From Oscillospiraceae bacterium (GTDB lineage Bacteria > Bacillota > Clostridia > Oscillospirales > Ruminococcaceae), in assembly GCA_019424695.1 (NCBI GenBank), contig JAHYZA010000006.1, positions 1 through 64,000 on the forward strand: DNA of 64,000 nt. The letters are read 5' to 3'. Shown here in pieces: positions 16,901-25,528 of this stretch. The notes under the pieces are model-generated. The model was not told the DNA's origin. It did not search any database and saw only the letters and a list, made by a program, of their open reading frames with translations. Each line of letters begins with the position of its first letter. The first letter of the stretch is position 1. The translations under genes were made by a program, and so were the position numbers.

Positions 16901-18235
16901 GTTTCGGATATCCTGTGCCGCTACCGTCAGCGGCAATTCCGGATTGCTTTCCTGGAGTTTTGCCGTGATTTCCGCGGCCATCTGCTCCAGACCCGCTGCG
17001 TACTCGCTTTCCTTCTGATCCAGAAGGGCTTTGCCATCCGCCAGCTGCTGTTCTCCGGCCTCGATCTGGGCCAGCGCATCCTGGTACTGCTTCAGCCCGG
17101 CATCGTATTCCGCCTGGCCATCCTCCAGTTTCTTGCGGGCCTCTGCCAGTTTCGGCTCATTGGCGGCCAGTTCGGCTTCCCCTTCCTCCACTTTGGCCTG
17201 GTTGTCCAGCAATTCCTGGCGGCCTTCTTCCAGCTGTACCGCACCGTCATAAATCTTGACCTCGTTGTCAGCCACTTCCTGCACGCCGTCGGCATATTCC
17301 TGCTCGCCTTCCCGGTATTCCTGTTCGCCGTCGGCCAGTTCCCGGCGGCCATCCTCCAGTTCCTGTGCTGCATCCGCCAGTTCCTGCTGTGCCTCGGCTT
17401 CGGCATCGTAGTATTCTGCCCAGGCATCGTCGATCTCCGCCTGTGCATCGGCGCGGATTTCATCGTACCGTGCCTGGCAGCGTGCATCCTGGATGGCTTC
17501 CACCTTGTCCTGCACCGCTTCCACGGTGGCGTCGTACTCGTCCTCCATGCTGTTTTGCGCCAGCGCACCTTCCGCCGTCACATAGACCTCCGTGTAGGTC
17601 TCGTAGGCGAAATCCTCCGGCAACAGATACATGACCAGGTCTACCGTACCGTTGCCCACGCTGGCAGGTTCCCGCTCAAAGCTGAAATAGTTGGTATTAT
17701 GTACAATACCGACCACCGTATACTCGGTACAGGACAGTTTGGTATCCAGATCCTCATTGTCCCTGCCGCTCACCGTCAGCCTGCTGCCGATGGGATAGTT
17801 TCCCCCACTCAGACTGTCGGCAGCCTCCACCACACACTCCCCGGAAGTCTCCGGCAGACGTCCTTCCGCCAGGACCAGTTTGTTGATGGCCTCGTCACTG
17901 TCCGGCGGCAGGCTGTGCAACCGGGACACCACCACGTCATCCCCGGCTTCCACCAACAGGTCCGCCGAATAGGCCGGCTGCACCGTCTGGATGCCCTCCA
18001 ACTGGCACAGCGCGTCCACATCGCTGTCGGTCAGGCCCATTGTGGAGACAATGCGCAGATCATAAAAGTTTCCGTCATCCAGATACCGTTCCATCGACTC
18101 TCTCATGTCGGTGGGGGTTGCATTCAGACCTGCCAAAAAACCGACGCCGAGCGCAACAATGGAAAAAATTGCCACAAAGCGGCTGCGTGCACCTTTAAAG
18201 GTGCGCAGGATATTTTTTCGGTAGGTTCGCGTCAT
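13928..18235 (-). CDS. Very large FtsX/MacB-type ABC permease with coiled-coil and Pro/Glu/Ala-rich ectodomain
   Basis: 1435 residues. One transmembrane helix near residues 18-38, then a huge extracytoplasmic region to about residue 895, then two FtsX-type three-helix permease blocks (about 905-1045 and 1300-1430, with a further helix near 1078). The ectodomain has two long helical arms built on repeats such as LADGEQEY and LEEGRQEL. They flank a low-complexity Pro/Glu/Thr/Ala segment (about 505-650), reminiscent of YhgE/Pip-like helical arms. Paired with the ATPase encoded just upstream. FtsX-type systems of this kind move lipids or peptides or transmit mechanical signals to wall enzymes; the substrate is not visible. 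Confidence 0.86.
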   Translation of the reverse strand: MTRTYRKNILRTFKGARSRFVAIFSIVALGVGFLAGLNATPTDMRESMERYLDDGNFYDLRIVSTMGLTDSDVDALCQLEGIQTVQPAYSADLLVEAGDDVVVSRLHSLPPDSDEAINKLVLAEGRLPETSGECVVEAADSLSGGNYPIGSRLTVSGRDNEDLDTKLSCTEYTVVGIVHNTNYFSFEREPASVGNGTVDLVMYLLPEDFAYETYTEVYVTAEGALAQNSMEDEYDATVEAVQDKVEAIQDARCQARYDEIRADAQAEIDDAWAEYYDAEAEAQQELADAAQELEDGRRELADGEQEYREGEQEYADGVQEVADNEVKIYDGAVQLEEGRQELLDNQAKVEEGEAELAANEPKLAEARKKLEDGQAEYDAGLKQYQDALAQIEAGEQQLADGKALLDQKESEYAAGLEQMAAEITAKLQESNPELPLTVAAQDIRNFVDWMGQNGYDAPQSYDELLDVLDVYLQQFNLTAEKAGLTSTAREVQKQAQQMLDSLAALPQEPGAEETTATESPDTDTVPTEDLTEEAPKAAAPEPLTEESATETPAAETPATEAPAAEAEEPAPSDATQPQEDKAETPSSSEEEEATAAPEEGIPPAEDLPSAEAGAAVEAQAETGRAELASKQKAPLAEGQIPPAETQPTPEQMAELIAQLTAIVQADRSRMETVLTDAQAWVQRQEALPTVVAWFGQLVEGGLQGLELESQTMGEAVSGLALMVTGRQELDAGWAEYEANKQKLADGRKQLEDSVPQLESARKELDDGWKAYNDGVAEYEAGKKELAEGRAQLNEGWATLTDKQLELEDARRQINDAKAELAEARAELDDARATIAENAQKLRDGEMEYEDAKAEAEQELADARAEIEDGQKELDDIEMPEWYVWDRGNNVSYTSFTGNIDKLTAITTIFPVFFFLVAALVVSTTMTRMVEEERLQIGTLKALGYTSWEIMRKYLWYSFAAAVCGTVVGLTVGFRAFPAIIWSAYAMMYYMPAIYTPWRAMQAVFAGGTLTVLSLGVTALACRNSLREVPATLMLPRAPKAGKRILLERITPLWRRFPFTWKVTCRNLLRYKKRFWMTVIGVAGCMSLLVCGFGISDSLNAIITKQFGDVSHYDLMTVVTEEEATGQGEVYDYLFRSDAFTESLTVSVETTRQPVADGEADVYLMIPQDVGRFADFLDLHERISREPTPLGEEGVVLTEKLAKLLDVKAGDTVTLENGDGDTGTFTVSGVCEHYVSNYVYMSAATYAAGFGQRVSYNAVISKMADDSEAAHDTVSSTLLDMDAVASLTFTRDSVAQVLNMLNSIDAVVVLIIVCAACLAFVVLYNLSNINIAERIKEIATIKVLGFYDREVFAYVNRESVALTLIGTLFGVFGGIALHRFIIVTVEVDAVMFGRDIQPVSFVYAIALTLLFSALVNLVMGRTLKKISMVESMKAPE

Positions 18236-18961
18236 TTACCATTCGATCCTTTCCACAGGCGTGGGGTGAGGGTTGATTTTTTCTTCAATCACCCGACCAC
18301 TGTTGATACGGATGACCCGGTCAGCCATAGCGGCCAACGCACTGTTATGGGTAATCACAATAACCGTGCGCCCCTTCTGGCGGCAGGTGTCCTGCAAAAG
18401 CGCCAGCACCTGCTTGCCGGTCTTGTAATCCAATGCACCGGTAGGTTCGTCACACAGCAAAATTTTCGGGTTCTTGGCGATGGCCCGCGCAATGGATACT
18501 CGCTGCTGTTCGCCGCCCGAAAGCTGTGCCGGGAAGTTGTTACGTCGATCTGACAGGCCCACTTCCTCCAGTACGGTGTCAGCGTCCAACGGGTCGCGGC
18601 AGATTTCGGCCGCCAGTTCCACATTTTCCCGGGCCGTCAGGTTCTGTACGAGGTTATAGAACTGGAACACAAAGCCCACATCATACCGCCGGTAGGTCGT
18701 CAGGCGCTTCTGGCTGAAGTCGCTGACTTTTTCCCCATCCAGCAGGATTATCCCCTCATCGCAGGTATCCATGCCGCCCAACATATTGAGTACCGTGGTT
18801 TTGCCCGCGCCGGAGGGACCGAGGATGACGCAGAATTCCCCTTTTTCAATGGTAAAGCTCACGTGATCCGATGCGGCGATGCGGGTATCGCCCATCTGAT
18901 AATATTTACAAACATTGTCGAACACGACAAAGGGCTGGCGCCCGGTTCCTGTGTTGGCCAT
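18236..18961 (-). CDS. ABC transporter ATPase (LolD/MacB type)
   Basis: 241 residues. Walker [11 protein letters not shown]-loop [20 protein letters not shown], signature [14 protein letters not shown], Walker [12 protein letters not shown] and switch histidine ITHN are complete and typical of the MacB/LolD/FtsE class. CAGGAG precedes the ATG. Its stop directly abuts the start of the giant permease gene, so the two form one transporter. Transcribed from an extended -10 promoter about 40 bases upstream. Confidence 0.94.
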   Translation of the reverse strand: MANTGTGRQPFVVFDNVCKYYQMGDTRIAASDHVSFTIEKGEFCVILGPSGAGKTTVLNMLGGMDTCDEGIILLDGEKVSDFSQKRLTTYRRYDVGFVFQFYNLVQNLTARENVELAAEICRDPLDADTVLEEVGLSDRRNNFPAQLSGGEQQRVSIARAIAKNPKILLCDEPTGALDYKTGKQVLALLQDTCRQKGRTVIVITHNSALAAMADRVIRINSGRVIEEKINPHPTPVERIEW

Positions 18962-18999
18962 TTTACGCTCCTGTAACTTTGCACACTTTGTTTAGTGAC

Positions 19000-19008
19000 A
19001 TTATACCA
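19000..19008 (-). promoter_or_regulatory. Extended -10 promoter of the ATPase/FtsX-permease operon
   Basis: Minus-strand TGGTATAAT; no good -35 element at the right distance. Confidence 0.55.
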
Positions 19009-19088
19009 GAAACTTCACGCAAATTCCCGTACATTTTCTGAACATTGACAAAATACGCAGAATTTTCACTTTCTTCTTTATATAGCTT

Positions 19089-19126
19089 GCGCCCCGGAGC
19101 CAGCCATAAAGGCAGCTCCGGGGCGC
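19089..19126. terminator. Strong hairpin after the split penicillin-binding protein gene
   Basis: 12-bp perfect arms GCGCCCCGGAGC / GCTCCGGGGCGC. The T-run is on the plus-strand side only, so termination of the minus-strand gene is less certain. Confidence 0.5.
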
Positions 19127-19167
19127 CGTGTTTTTAGTATGCTTATGCAATCATGCCGTGTTCTTGT

Positions 19168-19707
19168 TCAGGCACCTTCCCCCGCGTCTGCCGGGGTTGG
19201 CTCTACTTCCGGTTCGATGCCAAGATATGGTAATGCCTTGGCCAGCACCTCGGCACACACCGGTCCCGAAAGAGTCCCTCCGCTGGTGGTCCAGCTGTGG
19301 GGTTCGTCCAGACAGACCAGCACCGCCAGTCGCGGTGCGTCGATGGGTGCCACCGCCACAAAGCTGCTGATGCGGGCCCCCTCATTATCGCTGTCCAGTT
19401 TCTGGCTGGTACCGCTTTTGCCGCCCACAAAATAGCCGTTGACCGCCGCGTGTTTGCCGGTCCCCTCGGTGACAACGCCCTCCATCAGTTTGCACATGGT
19501 AGCGCTGGTCTCCTCGCTGATGACCCGGTGCCTGACCATTGGTTCAATTTCTTTCAGCACGGTGCCGTCCGGGGCCTGGATCTTCTGCACCACATAGGGC
19601 TGCATCAGGTTGCCGCCGTTGACCACCGCGCACACCGCGGTAAGCATCTGCAGATAGCTGACCTTGCTGCTCTGCCCGAAAGCACAGCTGGCCAGCTCCA
19701 CCGGACC
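19168..19707 (-). CDS. 3' part of a split class B penicillin-binding protein (SpoVD/FtsI type)
   Basis: 178 residues carrying the end of the transpeptidase domain. It opens PVELASCAFGQSSKVS, the stretch that in this family directly follows RMG, and holds the third catalytic motif as KSGT (GGKSGTSQ). There is no start codon with a ribosome site, and upstream in frame the sequence runs into the inserted element and a TAG. The missing N-terminal 432 residues are encoded on the same strand at 46545-47839. The C terminus ends in an acidic Pro/Glu tail without PASTA repeats. The fragment cannot work unless the 26.8-kb element is removed. Confidence 0.9.
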   Translation of the reverse strand, partial: GPVELASCAFGQSSKVSYLQMLTAVCAVVNGGNLMQPYVVQKIQAPDGTVLKEIEPMVRHRVISEETSATMCKLMEGVVTEGTGKHAAVNGYFVGGKSGTSQKLDSDNEGARISSFVAVAPIDAPRLAVLVCLDEPHSWTTSGGTLSGPVCAEVLAKALPYLGIEPEVEPTPADAGEGA

Positions 19708-19735
19708 CGCCTGGTACGGGGATTTGTACTATAAG
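19700..19735. other. attL: left junction of the 26.8-kb element
   Basis: Gene-derived CCGGACCC passes into element-derived GCCTGGTACGGGGATTTG. The shared core is CCC (19706-19708). Compared with attR, host arms (ACCGGA/TCCGGT) and element arms (GTACCAG/CTGGTAC) are each inverted repeats about the same central CC. Confidence 0.85.
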
Positions 19736-19840
19736 TAATTTTATATTTACATCTAAAGCGAAATTAGAAAAATCACGGTTTCAAGCAGGTGGTGTCAGCA
19801 GTTTTACGCAAATTGGTTCGCAACCCCTGCATAAATGAAG

Positions 19841-20002
19841 CTAACCAACAATGGAGATATCCTCAAGGGCCGCTTCCAAGTGTTTCATGTTAATGACATT
19901 GTTGGTACGAATACGAGCTCAATGCTCACTGGGAAAATCGCAGTAAGTTTGGGGCTTCTCAATGCCCTCCTCTTCCTTTTTTGCAATCTCTTTCAGCTTC
20001 AT
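19841..20002 (-). pseudogene. Remnant of an IS256-family transposase
   Basis: About 54 codons reading YCDFPSEH-stop-ARIRTNNVIN. The family sequence at this point is typically FPSEHW-x-RIRTNNVIERLNREIRRRT, so a TGG has become TGA and the following residues have drifted. It lies just inside attL. The rest of 19740-20269 is AT-rich and shows no other gene or signal that I can support. Confidence 0.65.
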
Positions 20003-20269
20003 ATAGCATGAAGTTCTTCGATTTTTTTCATCTACTTTTCAATTTGGAAAACTTATTCTGCCTTATCACACTTACGGGCGGATTTGTTGGTGCCAGCGTC
20101 TACCGATCCGTAACAGTACCTGCAAAAACGATTATGTCAGCAAAATAACGATAAAGACCTTGATCTATCTGTTTGCTGTGATAAGAATCATGTAGATTTA
20201 TTTTTTGGGATGTTGATAGTTGAATGTTTCTGCGCGGCTATGAAGCGTAAAGGGGAGCTCCTATGCGGA

Positions 20270-21339
20270 TTAGCATGAGTTTACACCAAAAAGCTTCTTT
20301 AAATTTATTTTCCGACGCAACATAATTGTAACATAATAAATTAGGTAAGCTAGTACTAACGAAATCAAATAGTACAGAACAAATCGTTTGGGCTCAGCAA
20401 GGTTGGTAAAACAGTAGTTAACCAATTCCCCTGTTTTTACATGAACCATAAAAACAATCACGCTAATCTTACCGAATTCTAAACAAATTGTATTTATAAT
20501 TCCAGGGAGACGAACCGGGTGCCCAAAAAGGAGGCACAAATATAAAAACATTACAAGGATAAAAGCCAGATCATTGTAGCCAGAACTATTGGCAAAAATC
20601 AAAACGATTGCACCAATAAGAAGCGCCATTCTTATAATGTGGAGGAACCATAAACCGCGTTTTGAAAAATTTAGTTTTGAAATGCCCTCGGAAATTTCGA
20701 AAACGGTTGCCCCCAAAAACATATCGCCAATTGCAATAAACAAACCGCAGAGAAAATTATTGTACATGATTATGCCTGCGGCAGAAAAAGAACCGATTTG
20801 AAAATAAACAGATCCCAAGGAAAATAAGCCAAGGATTGGCGCAAAAATCATTGTGAATGTGTTACCGTATTTGAATATTAGAGCATATAAGAGCGGAGAT
20901 ACTATGAATAAAGCGCTTATATACCACTGTACTCCTGTTACACAAAGGGACGGAAAATTTTCTATCTGGAGAGGAAGAATATCAAAGAGGCTATTGTAAA
21001 AGTTCCAAAGAACAACCGTGAAGTTGGAAACTTGATGGACGATATTATACACCACAAAACTGTAGATAAAAGCAATCAAATAGAAGGGGAAAACTCAAGT
21101 AGTCTTTTGATAAAGTGATTAGTGATGTTTTGAGGGGAACTGGACACTGAACGAGTTTTTATCGCTTCACGAGTAACAAAATATCCGCTGACTAGGAAGA
21201 AAAATTCTACACCTAAATATCCAGAACTGATCAGGCGAAAAGAAAAGCCGCATGCATTTGAATGAACGCCTATAATTCCCAGTGCAAACAAAAATTTCAA
21301 AAAGTCCAAGTATCCGTTGTGCTTTAAGTTTTCTTTCAT
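20270..21339 (-). pseudogene. Acyltransferase-3-family membrane protein, frameshifted
   Basis: The 5' part (21076-21339) begins MKENLKHNGYLDFLKFLFAL and has the usual LGVEFFFLVSGY motif. The 3' part (20270-21079) continues with multiple membrane helices. The two are in different frames; one extra T at the TTTTCCCC tract (minus strand, about 21086-21093) would join them as LLEFFPFYLIAFIYSF. AT-rich, unlike the neighbouring operon. The family O-acetylates or acylates cell-surface sugars. Last gene past the terminator of the glycan operon. Confidence 0.75.
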
Positions 21340-21438
21340 GAAGCGGACTCCTTTCTATCAAAAGAGGAGAGTGCAATATTCAAATATGGTGTTATAGAAA
21401 TCCATACAAACAGTTTCTGTTGTAAAAAGCAATACGTT

Positions 21439-21490
21439 AAAAAGGCTCTGCCGTTCCGCGCCGGGAATCGCGGAACGACGGAGCTTTTTT
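21439..21490. terminator. Terminator at the end of the glycan operon
   Basis: Very strong hairpin with GCCGTTCCGCG / CGCGGAACGAC arms, A-run on the left and T6 on the right, so it can work in both directions. Confidence 0.88.
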
Positions 21491-21570
21491 ACGTTTTACA
21501 AACCGAACACAAGAGACAAAAACGTAAATTAAGAACGATAATAAGCCGATGGGTCGATAATTCGACTTGG

Positions 21571-22536
21571 TTAAACACCATCCTCTTCGTCAAAATTGAT
21601 ACGTTTTTCCTCAACCACAAGCGGGCGGTTCATGATACGGGTATTCATGCTCATAACATACTCTGCCAGCAGACCCAGGAAGGCTAGCTGGACACCGCCC
21701 ATGAAAAACACTGCGATCATGGTGGGGGCATATCCGGCAGAAAAGCTGTTCCACGAAACGAGTTTTGCGATAAGGTAAAACAAACCCACCATAAAGCTCA
21801 GCAAAGAGATCAGGAAGCCCACAAAGGTAGCCATCCGCATCCCCACCTTGGTATAGCTGGTAAAGCTGAGCATGGCCGCGTCAAACAGCGTATAAAAATT
21901 GTTGTGCGTCTTGCCGGCACGCCGTTTCTGCTGTTCGTACTCGATTTCTTTGCGCTCCGGTCCCAGTTCGGCCACGATACCGCGGATAAACGGGGTGGGA
22001 TCGTGCAGCTGGCGCAGTGTCTCGATAAAGCTCTTGTCGTACAGGCCAAACCCGGTAAACTGTTCGATCATCTCGACGCTGCTCATCCGCTTGATGGTCT
22101 TGTAGTAGCAGCCTCGCAGGAAATACATAATGGGATTTTCCTTGCTCTTGGTCTTGCGGCCGATCACAAGTTTGTATCCCTTTTCCCATTCCGACACAAA
22201 TACCGGGATCAGTTCCACAGGGTCCTGGAAATCGGCACACAGCGGGATCGTGCAGTCGCCGCTGGTGTGGATCATGCCATAGTACGGGCTGTTGAACTGG
22301 CCGAAATTCTTGCAGTTGAAGATTGCCTTAACCTTTTTATCCTGGGCGCAGATATCTTCAATAATTTCCCGGGTATGGTCTTCGCTCTTGTTGTCGATGA
22401 AGAGGATTTCGTAATCGTAATTGGGACATTTGGTTTTGATCTCATCCCGCACCGCCTCGTAAATGGGGCGTGCATTTTTCTCTTCGTTGTATGTGGGGAT
22501 CATAACCGAGATAACTTTCTTTTTGTTATCTTGCAT
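21571..22536 (-). CDS. Family 2 glycosyltransferase, GtrB/DPM1-like
   Basis: 321 residues. The N-terminal GT-A domain begins VISVMIPTYNEEKN and has the DFQDP metal-binding motif near residue 97. Two C-terminal membrane helices (about residues 225-290) follow. This layout is that of enzymes that load a sugar onto undecaprenyl phosphate at the inner face of the membrane. A GtrA-type flippase and large GT-C-like proteins encoded upstream in the operon complete a three-component glycan-modifying system. Preceded by GGAG. Sugar donor unknown. Confidence 0.88.
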   Translation of the reverse strand: MQDNKKKVISVMIPTYNEEKNARPIYEAVRDEIKTKCPNYDYEILFIDNKSEDHTREIIEDICAQDKKVKAIFNCKNFGQFNSPYYGMIHTSGDCTIPLCADFQDPVELIPVFVSEWEKGYKLVIGRKTKSKENPIMYFLRGCYYKTIKRMSSVEMIEQFTGFGLYDKSFIETLRQLHDPTPFIRGIVAELGPERKEIEYEQQKRRAGKTHNNFYTLFDAAMLSFTSYTKVGMRMATFVGFLISLLSFMVGLFYLIAKLVSWNSFSAGYAPTMIAVFFMGGVQLAFLGLLAEYVMSMNTRIMNRPLVVEEKRINFDEEDGV

Positions 22537-22621
22537 TTCTCGTTTCTCCTTCTGCCTGACAAAGGGAGGGCACAGGACTTTTACAAAAAGCCCTGTCCCC
22601 TCTTATTCTGAATTCAGTCCG

Positions 22622-24442
22622 TTATACTTCCGGCCAAAGGGGAATGAGCATGATACGCTTAAGTTCCTCCCGAGGCAGGAAAGGTGCCAGATCTTCCAGC
22701 GGCGGCGAAACCAGCGTGCCATCTTCCAGGCGCTTCGTGGCGCTCTTGGGCTCGAACTTCTGGTTCAGCGTCACAAAGATCTCGCACATCACAAAACCGG
22801 GCGTTGCCAGCGTTGCACGCACGCCCTCCGGCAAATCCTCATTATGGGTGATCTTGCGGTAGGGGATGCCGTAGGCGGCGGCAATGCGCTCCATCGACGG
22901 GAAGCTCAGATCGCCGCTTTCGGGGCCCACGCCAAAGCGCGGATGCTCCGAGAAGAGGTTGCCCTCGGTCTGCCGCATGGAATGGTAGCCCTGGTTATTG
23001 ATCACAAAGATCTTGATGGGCAGCTTATGGAACACGATGGTCTGCAGTTCCTGCAGGTTCATCTGGATGCTGCCGTCACCGGTAATGCAGATGGTCTCCC
23101 CGCGGTTTTCCGCAAAGCAGGAACCAATGGCCGCCGGCAGATCATAGCCCATGCTGGCCGCGCCGCTGTTGGAAACAAAGCGGGTGCCCTCCTTGATGAT
23201 AGAGGCCTGGCTGCCTGCCACATAGGCCGTACCGTTGCCCACCACGATTTTGCTCTGCGGGGGCAGCTGCTTGGTCAGCACATCGATGAAGCAATAGGCA
23301 TTGGCGAGCTCGCCCTTCTCATAGTGCTTTTCCGTCACCACGGGATACTGCTTCTTCCACTGCCGGCAGATCTCCATCCATTCGGTCTTGGGGGGCAGCG
23401 TCTCGCCGTTCAGCACGGCCAGCATCCGCTGCAGGAACACCTTGGTGTCGGCCTGGACCGGCAGCTCCACATGGATGCTGGGCTTGCGCAGCTCGTTTTT
23501 GTCCACATCCACCATGATGACAAAGCTTTCCCGGGCCCAGTTCTTCACATTATAGCCCACCTGACGCACGCCCAGGCGGCTTCCGATGGAGAGAAGCAGG
23601 TCACTGTTCTGCACCGCCCAGTTGCCTGCACGATCGCCCATCAGGCCGCCGCGGCCAATGTACAGCGGGTTGTCCGCGGTAATGGTGTCGATGCTGTTGA
23701 AGCCGGTGACCACCGGAATGTTCAGCTGCGCCACCACCTGCTGGAACTCATCGTAGGCATCGGCGATCCGGATGGCGTTGCCCGCATTGATGACCGGCCG
23801 TTTTGCCTTGCGGATGCGGTCAATGATCTCCTGCAGCACCGCATCACTGGGCACAGGGGGCAGCTGGTCCTCCAGTTCCGCCGGGTTGAATTCCACGAAC
23901 TCTTCGGGATCGATCATGGCCGACTGAATGTCCAGGGGTACATCCAGCCACACCGGGCCGGGCCGGCCATGCTGTGCCAGGTAGAGCGCCTTCTGCAGGT
24001 GGTACTTGGCCATTTTGGGATTGGTGATCATGACCGCATATTTGGTCATGTGGGCCACCATCGGCGTAATATCGAACTCCTGGTCGCCCATGGCGCGCAC
24101 TGCGATCTGGTTGGCGCGGGCCGTGGTCGCATAGCGGATCTGACCGGAGATCACCAGCATGGGGATGGAATCCAGCCAGGCACCCAGCACGCCGGTCAGC
24201 GTATTGGTACCGCCGGGGCCGGTGGTGCAGCAGATCAGCGCCAGCTGGTTATGCATCCGCACATAGGCTTCTGCCGCGATGGCGGCCGCCTGCTCGTGCT
24301 GCACATAGATGCACTCAATGTCGGGGTTCTGGGCGAAGGAATCATTCAAATACATGGCACCGCCGCCCGGAACGGTGAAATTGTGCTTGACGCCGTTCTT
24401 GGCCAAGTATTCTGCAAGATAATCAGAAACGCGCACTTTCAT
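22622..24442 (-). CDS. Thiamine diphosphate-dependent enzyme, acetolactate-synthase-like
   Basis: 606 residues with the three ThDP-enzyme domains. The N-terminal PYR domain holds the cofactor-activating Glu in VQHEQAAAIAAEAY (near residue 45), and the middle domain follows (about 190-330). The C-terminal PP domain has the ThDP/Mg motif GDGSIQMNLQEL ending in INNQG. It looks like IlvB, but sits between a glycosyltransferase and a dehydroquinate-synthase-like gene, with no ilvN nearby. That suggests a secondary role such as adding a two-carbon branch to a keto-sugar (as YerE does) or an IolD-like cleavage; this is inference. Start at 24442 chosen for AAAGGA. Confidence 0.85.
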   Translation of the reverse strand: MKVRVSDYLAEYLAKNGVKHNFTVPGGGAMYLNDSFAQNPDIECIYVQHEQAAAIAAEAYVRMHNQLALICCTTGPGGTNTLTGVLGAWLDSIPMLVISGQIRYATTARANQIAVRAMGDQEFDITPMVAHMTKYAVMITNPKMAKYHLQKALYLAQHGRPGPVWLDVPLDIQSAMIDPEEFVEFNPAELEDQLPPVPSDAVLQEIIDRIRKAKRPVINAGNAIRIADAYDEFQQVVAQLNIPVVTGFNSIDTITADNPLYIGRGGLMGDRAGNWAVQNSDLLLSIGSRLGVRQVGYNVKNWARESFVIMVDVDKNELRKPSIHVELPVQADTKVFLQRMLAVLNGETLPPKTEWMEICRQWKKQYPVVTEKHYEKGELANAYCFIDVLTKQLPPQSKIVVGNGTAYVAGSQASIIKEGTRFVSNSGAASMGYDLPAAIGSCFAENRGETICITGDGSIQMNLQELQTIVFHKLPIKIFVINNQGYHSMRQTEGNLFSEHPRFGVGPESGDLSFPSMERIAAAYGIPYRKITHNEDLPEGVRATLATPGFVMCEIFVTLNQKFEPKSATKRLEDGTLVSPPLEDLAPFLPREELKRIMLIPLWPEV

Positions 24443-24472
24443 ATTTTCCAATCCTTTCACACACAACCCGCA

Positions 24473-25528
24473 TCAGATCTTCTGGAACAGATACAAAACC
24501 GCGTCCTCGACTTCTTCCGGCTTCATATCGTGCACGATCTGAAGATTCATCTCCCGGTCAAACAGAACCGCCGTCAGGTCGGTTCCCACCTGTTTCTTGT
24601 CTTTGCGGATGGCCGCCATGATGGTGCCCATATCCGCTTCGGTCAGCCGCTTGTCCACATGGATGATCTTCTGCAGGACACGTTCCATTCTCGCCGCCAG
24701 TTCAGGATCCAGCCAGCCGCGCCGGACCGAAACACGGTTGGCCGCAATGGTACCCATGGCCACCGCCGTGCCGTGGGGGAACTCATAGTTGCTGGCCACT
24801 TCAAAAGCATGGCCGAAGGTATGGGCAAAATTCAGATGGATGCGGACGCCGCGGTCGAATTCATCTTCCTCGATGAAGCGCTTCTTGAACTGCAGCGACT
24901 TTTCCACACAGGTATTCAGTTCCTGGGGGTCCCGTTCCAGCAGGCGGTCGATGCAGTTTTCAATGTGGGTGATCCCTTCCTCACCGAACATGACATTGAA
25001 CTTGACCACTTCGCCCAGGCCGCTCTCGAAGTCCTTTTCGGTCAGGGTCTTGAAGAATTCAGGGCAGATGTAGATCTCATCCGGTGCAAAGAAGGTGCCC
25101 AGCAGATTCTTGTACTGTTTATAGTTCAGGGACGTTTTGCCGCCGATGCAGCTATCACAGGCCGCCAGCAGGGTGGTGGGGACAAATGCCCAGTGGACAC
25201 CGCGGTAGAGGATGTTTGCCGCAAAGCCCGTCACATCCTGGGTGATGCCGCCGCCGAAAGAGACCAGCCATGCGTTGCGCTTGGCGGGGATCTCGGTCAT
25301 CACTTCGCAGATCTTCAGCGCCGTGTCAATGGTCTTGTTGGGTTCCAGCGCCTCCAGCAGCATGAGCCGGTTTTCGGGGATGTGTGCAAACAGGCGGTCA
25401 TGATACAGATCATACACGGTCTTGTCGATGACGAACATGGCGTTGTCCCGCTGCAGCAGCGATTCCACAAAGCTGAAGTCCCTGACGATATTTACCTCAT
25501 AGTCTTTGGTACTGGATTTGATAATCAT
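24473..25528 (-). CDS. 3-dehydroquinate-synthase-like sugar phosphate cyclase
   Basis: 351 residues. The NAD-binding GGGITQDVTGFAANILYRG (near residue 90), the KTSLNYKQYKNLLGTF stretch and the zinc ligands GEVVKF, NFAHTFGHAFE and PHGTAVAMG match the AroB fold. Several substrate-contact positions differ from true AroB (for example LNFAHTFGH for LNLGHTFGH and ITQD for the usual IGD region), and the gene lies in a sugar locus. I therefore prefer a secondary sugar phosphate cyclase role over shikimate synthesis, though that cannot be settled by eye. Its ATG overlaps the SDR stop (ATGA). Confidence 0.82.
   Translation of the reverse strand: MIIKSSTKDYEVNIVRDFSFVESLLQRDNAMFVIDKTVYDLYHDRLFAHIPENRLMLLEALEPNKTIDTALKICEVMTEIPAKRNAWLVSFGGGITQDVTGFAANILYRGVHWAFVPTTLLAACDSCIGGKTSLNYKQYKNLLGTFFAPDEIYICPEFFKTLTEKDFESGLGEVVKFNVMFGEEGITHIENCIDRLLERDPQELNTCVEKSLQFKKRFIEEDEFDRGVRIHLNFAHTFGHAFEVASNYEFPHGTAVAMGTIAANRVSVRRGWLDPELAARMERVLQKIIHVDKRLTEADMGTIMAAIRKDKKQVGTDLTAVLFDREMNLQIVHDMKPEEVEDAVLYLFQKI

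Noticed and set aside
14105..18553. A 1482-codon open frame on the plus strand
   Set aside because: It is the antisense shadow of the FtsX-type permease and its ATPase. It has no ribosome site and its composition is typical of a reversed GC-rich gene.
19168..19701. The 3' penicillin-binding protein fragment as an independent small gene
   Set aside because: It begins mid-domain, has no ribosome site, and continues exactly from the truncated gene at 46.5 kb.
22622..24442. Calling the ThDP enzyme ilvB (acetolactate synthase)
   Set aside because: No regulatory subunit or branched-chain amino-acid genes are nearby, and the flanking genes are for sugar metabolism.
24473..25528. Calling the cyclase gene aroB
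   Set aside because: The AroB fold is clear, but the gene sits in a glycan operon within a mobile element and several motif positions differ. A plain aroB name would claim a shikimate role that the context does not support.
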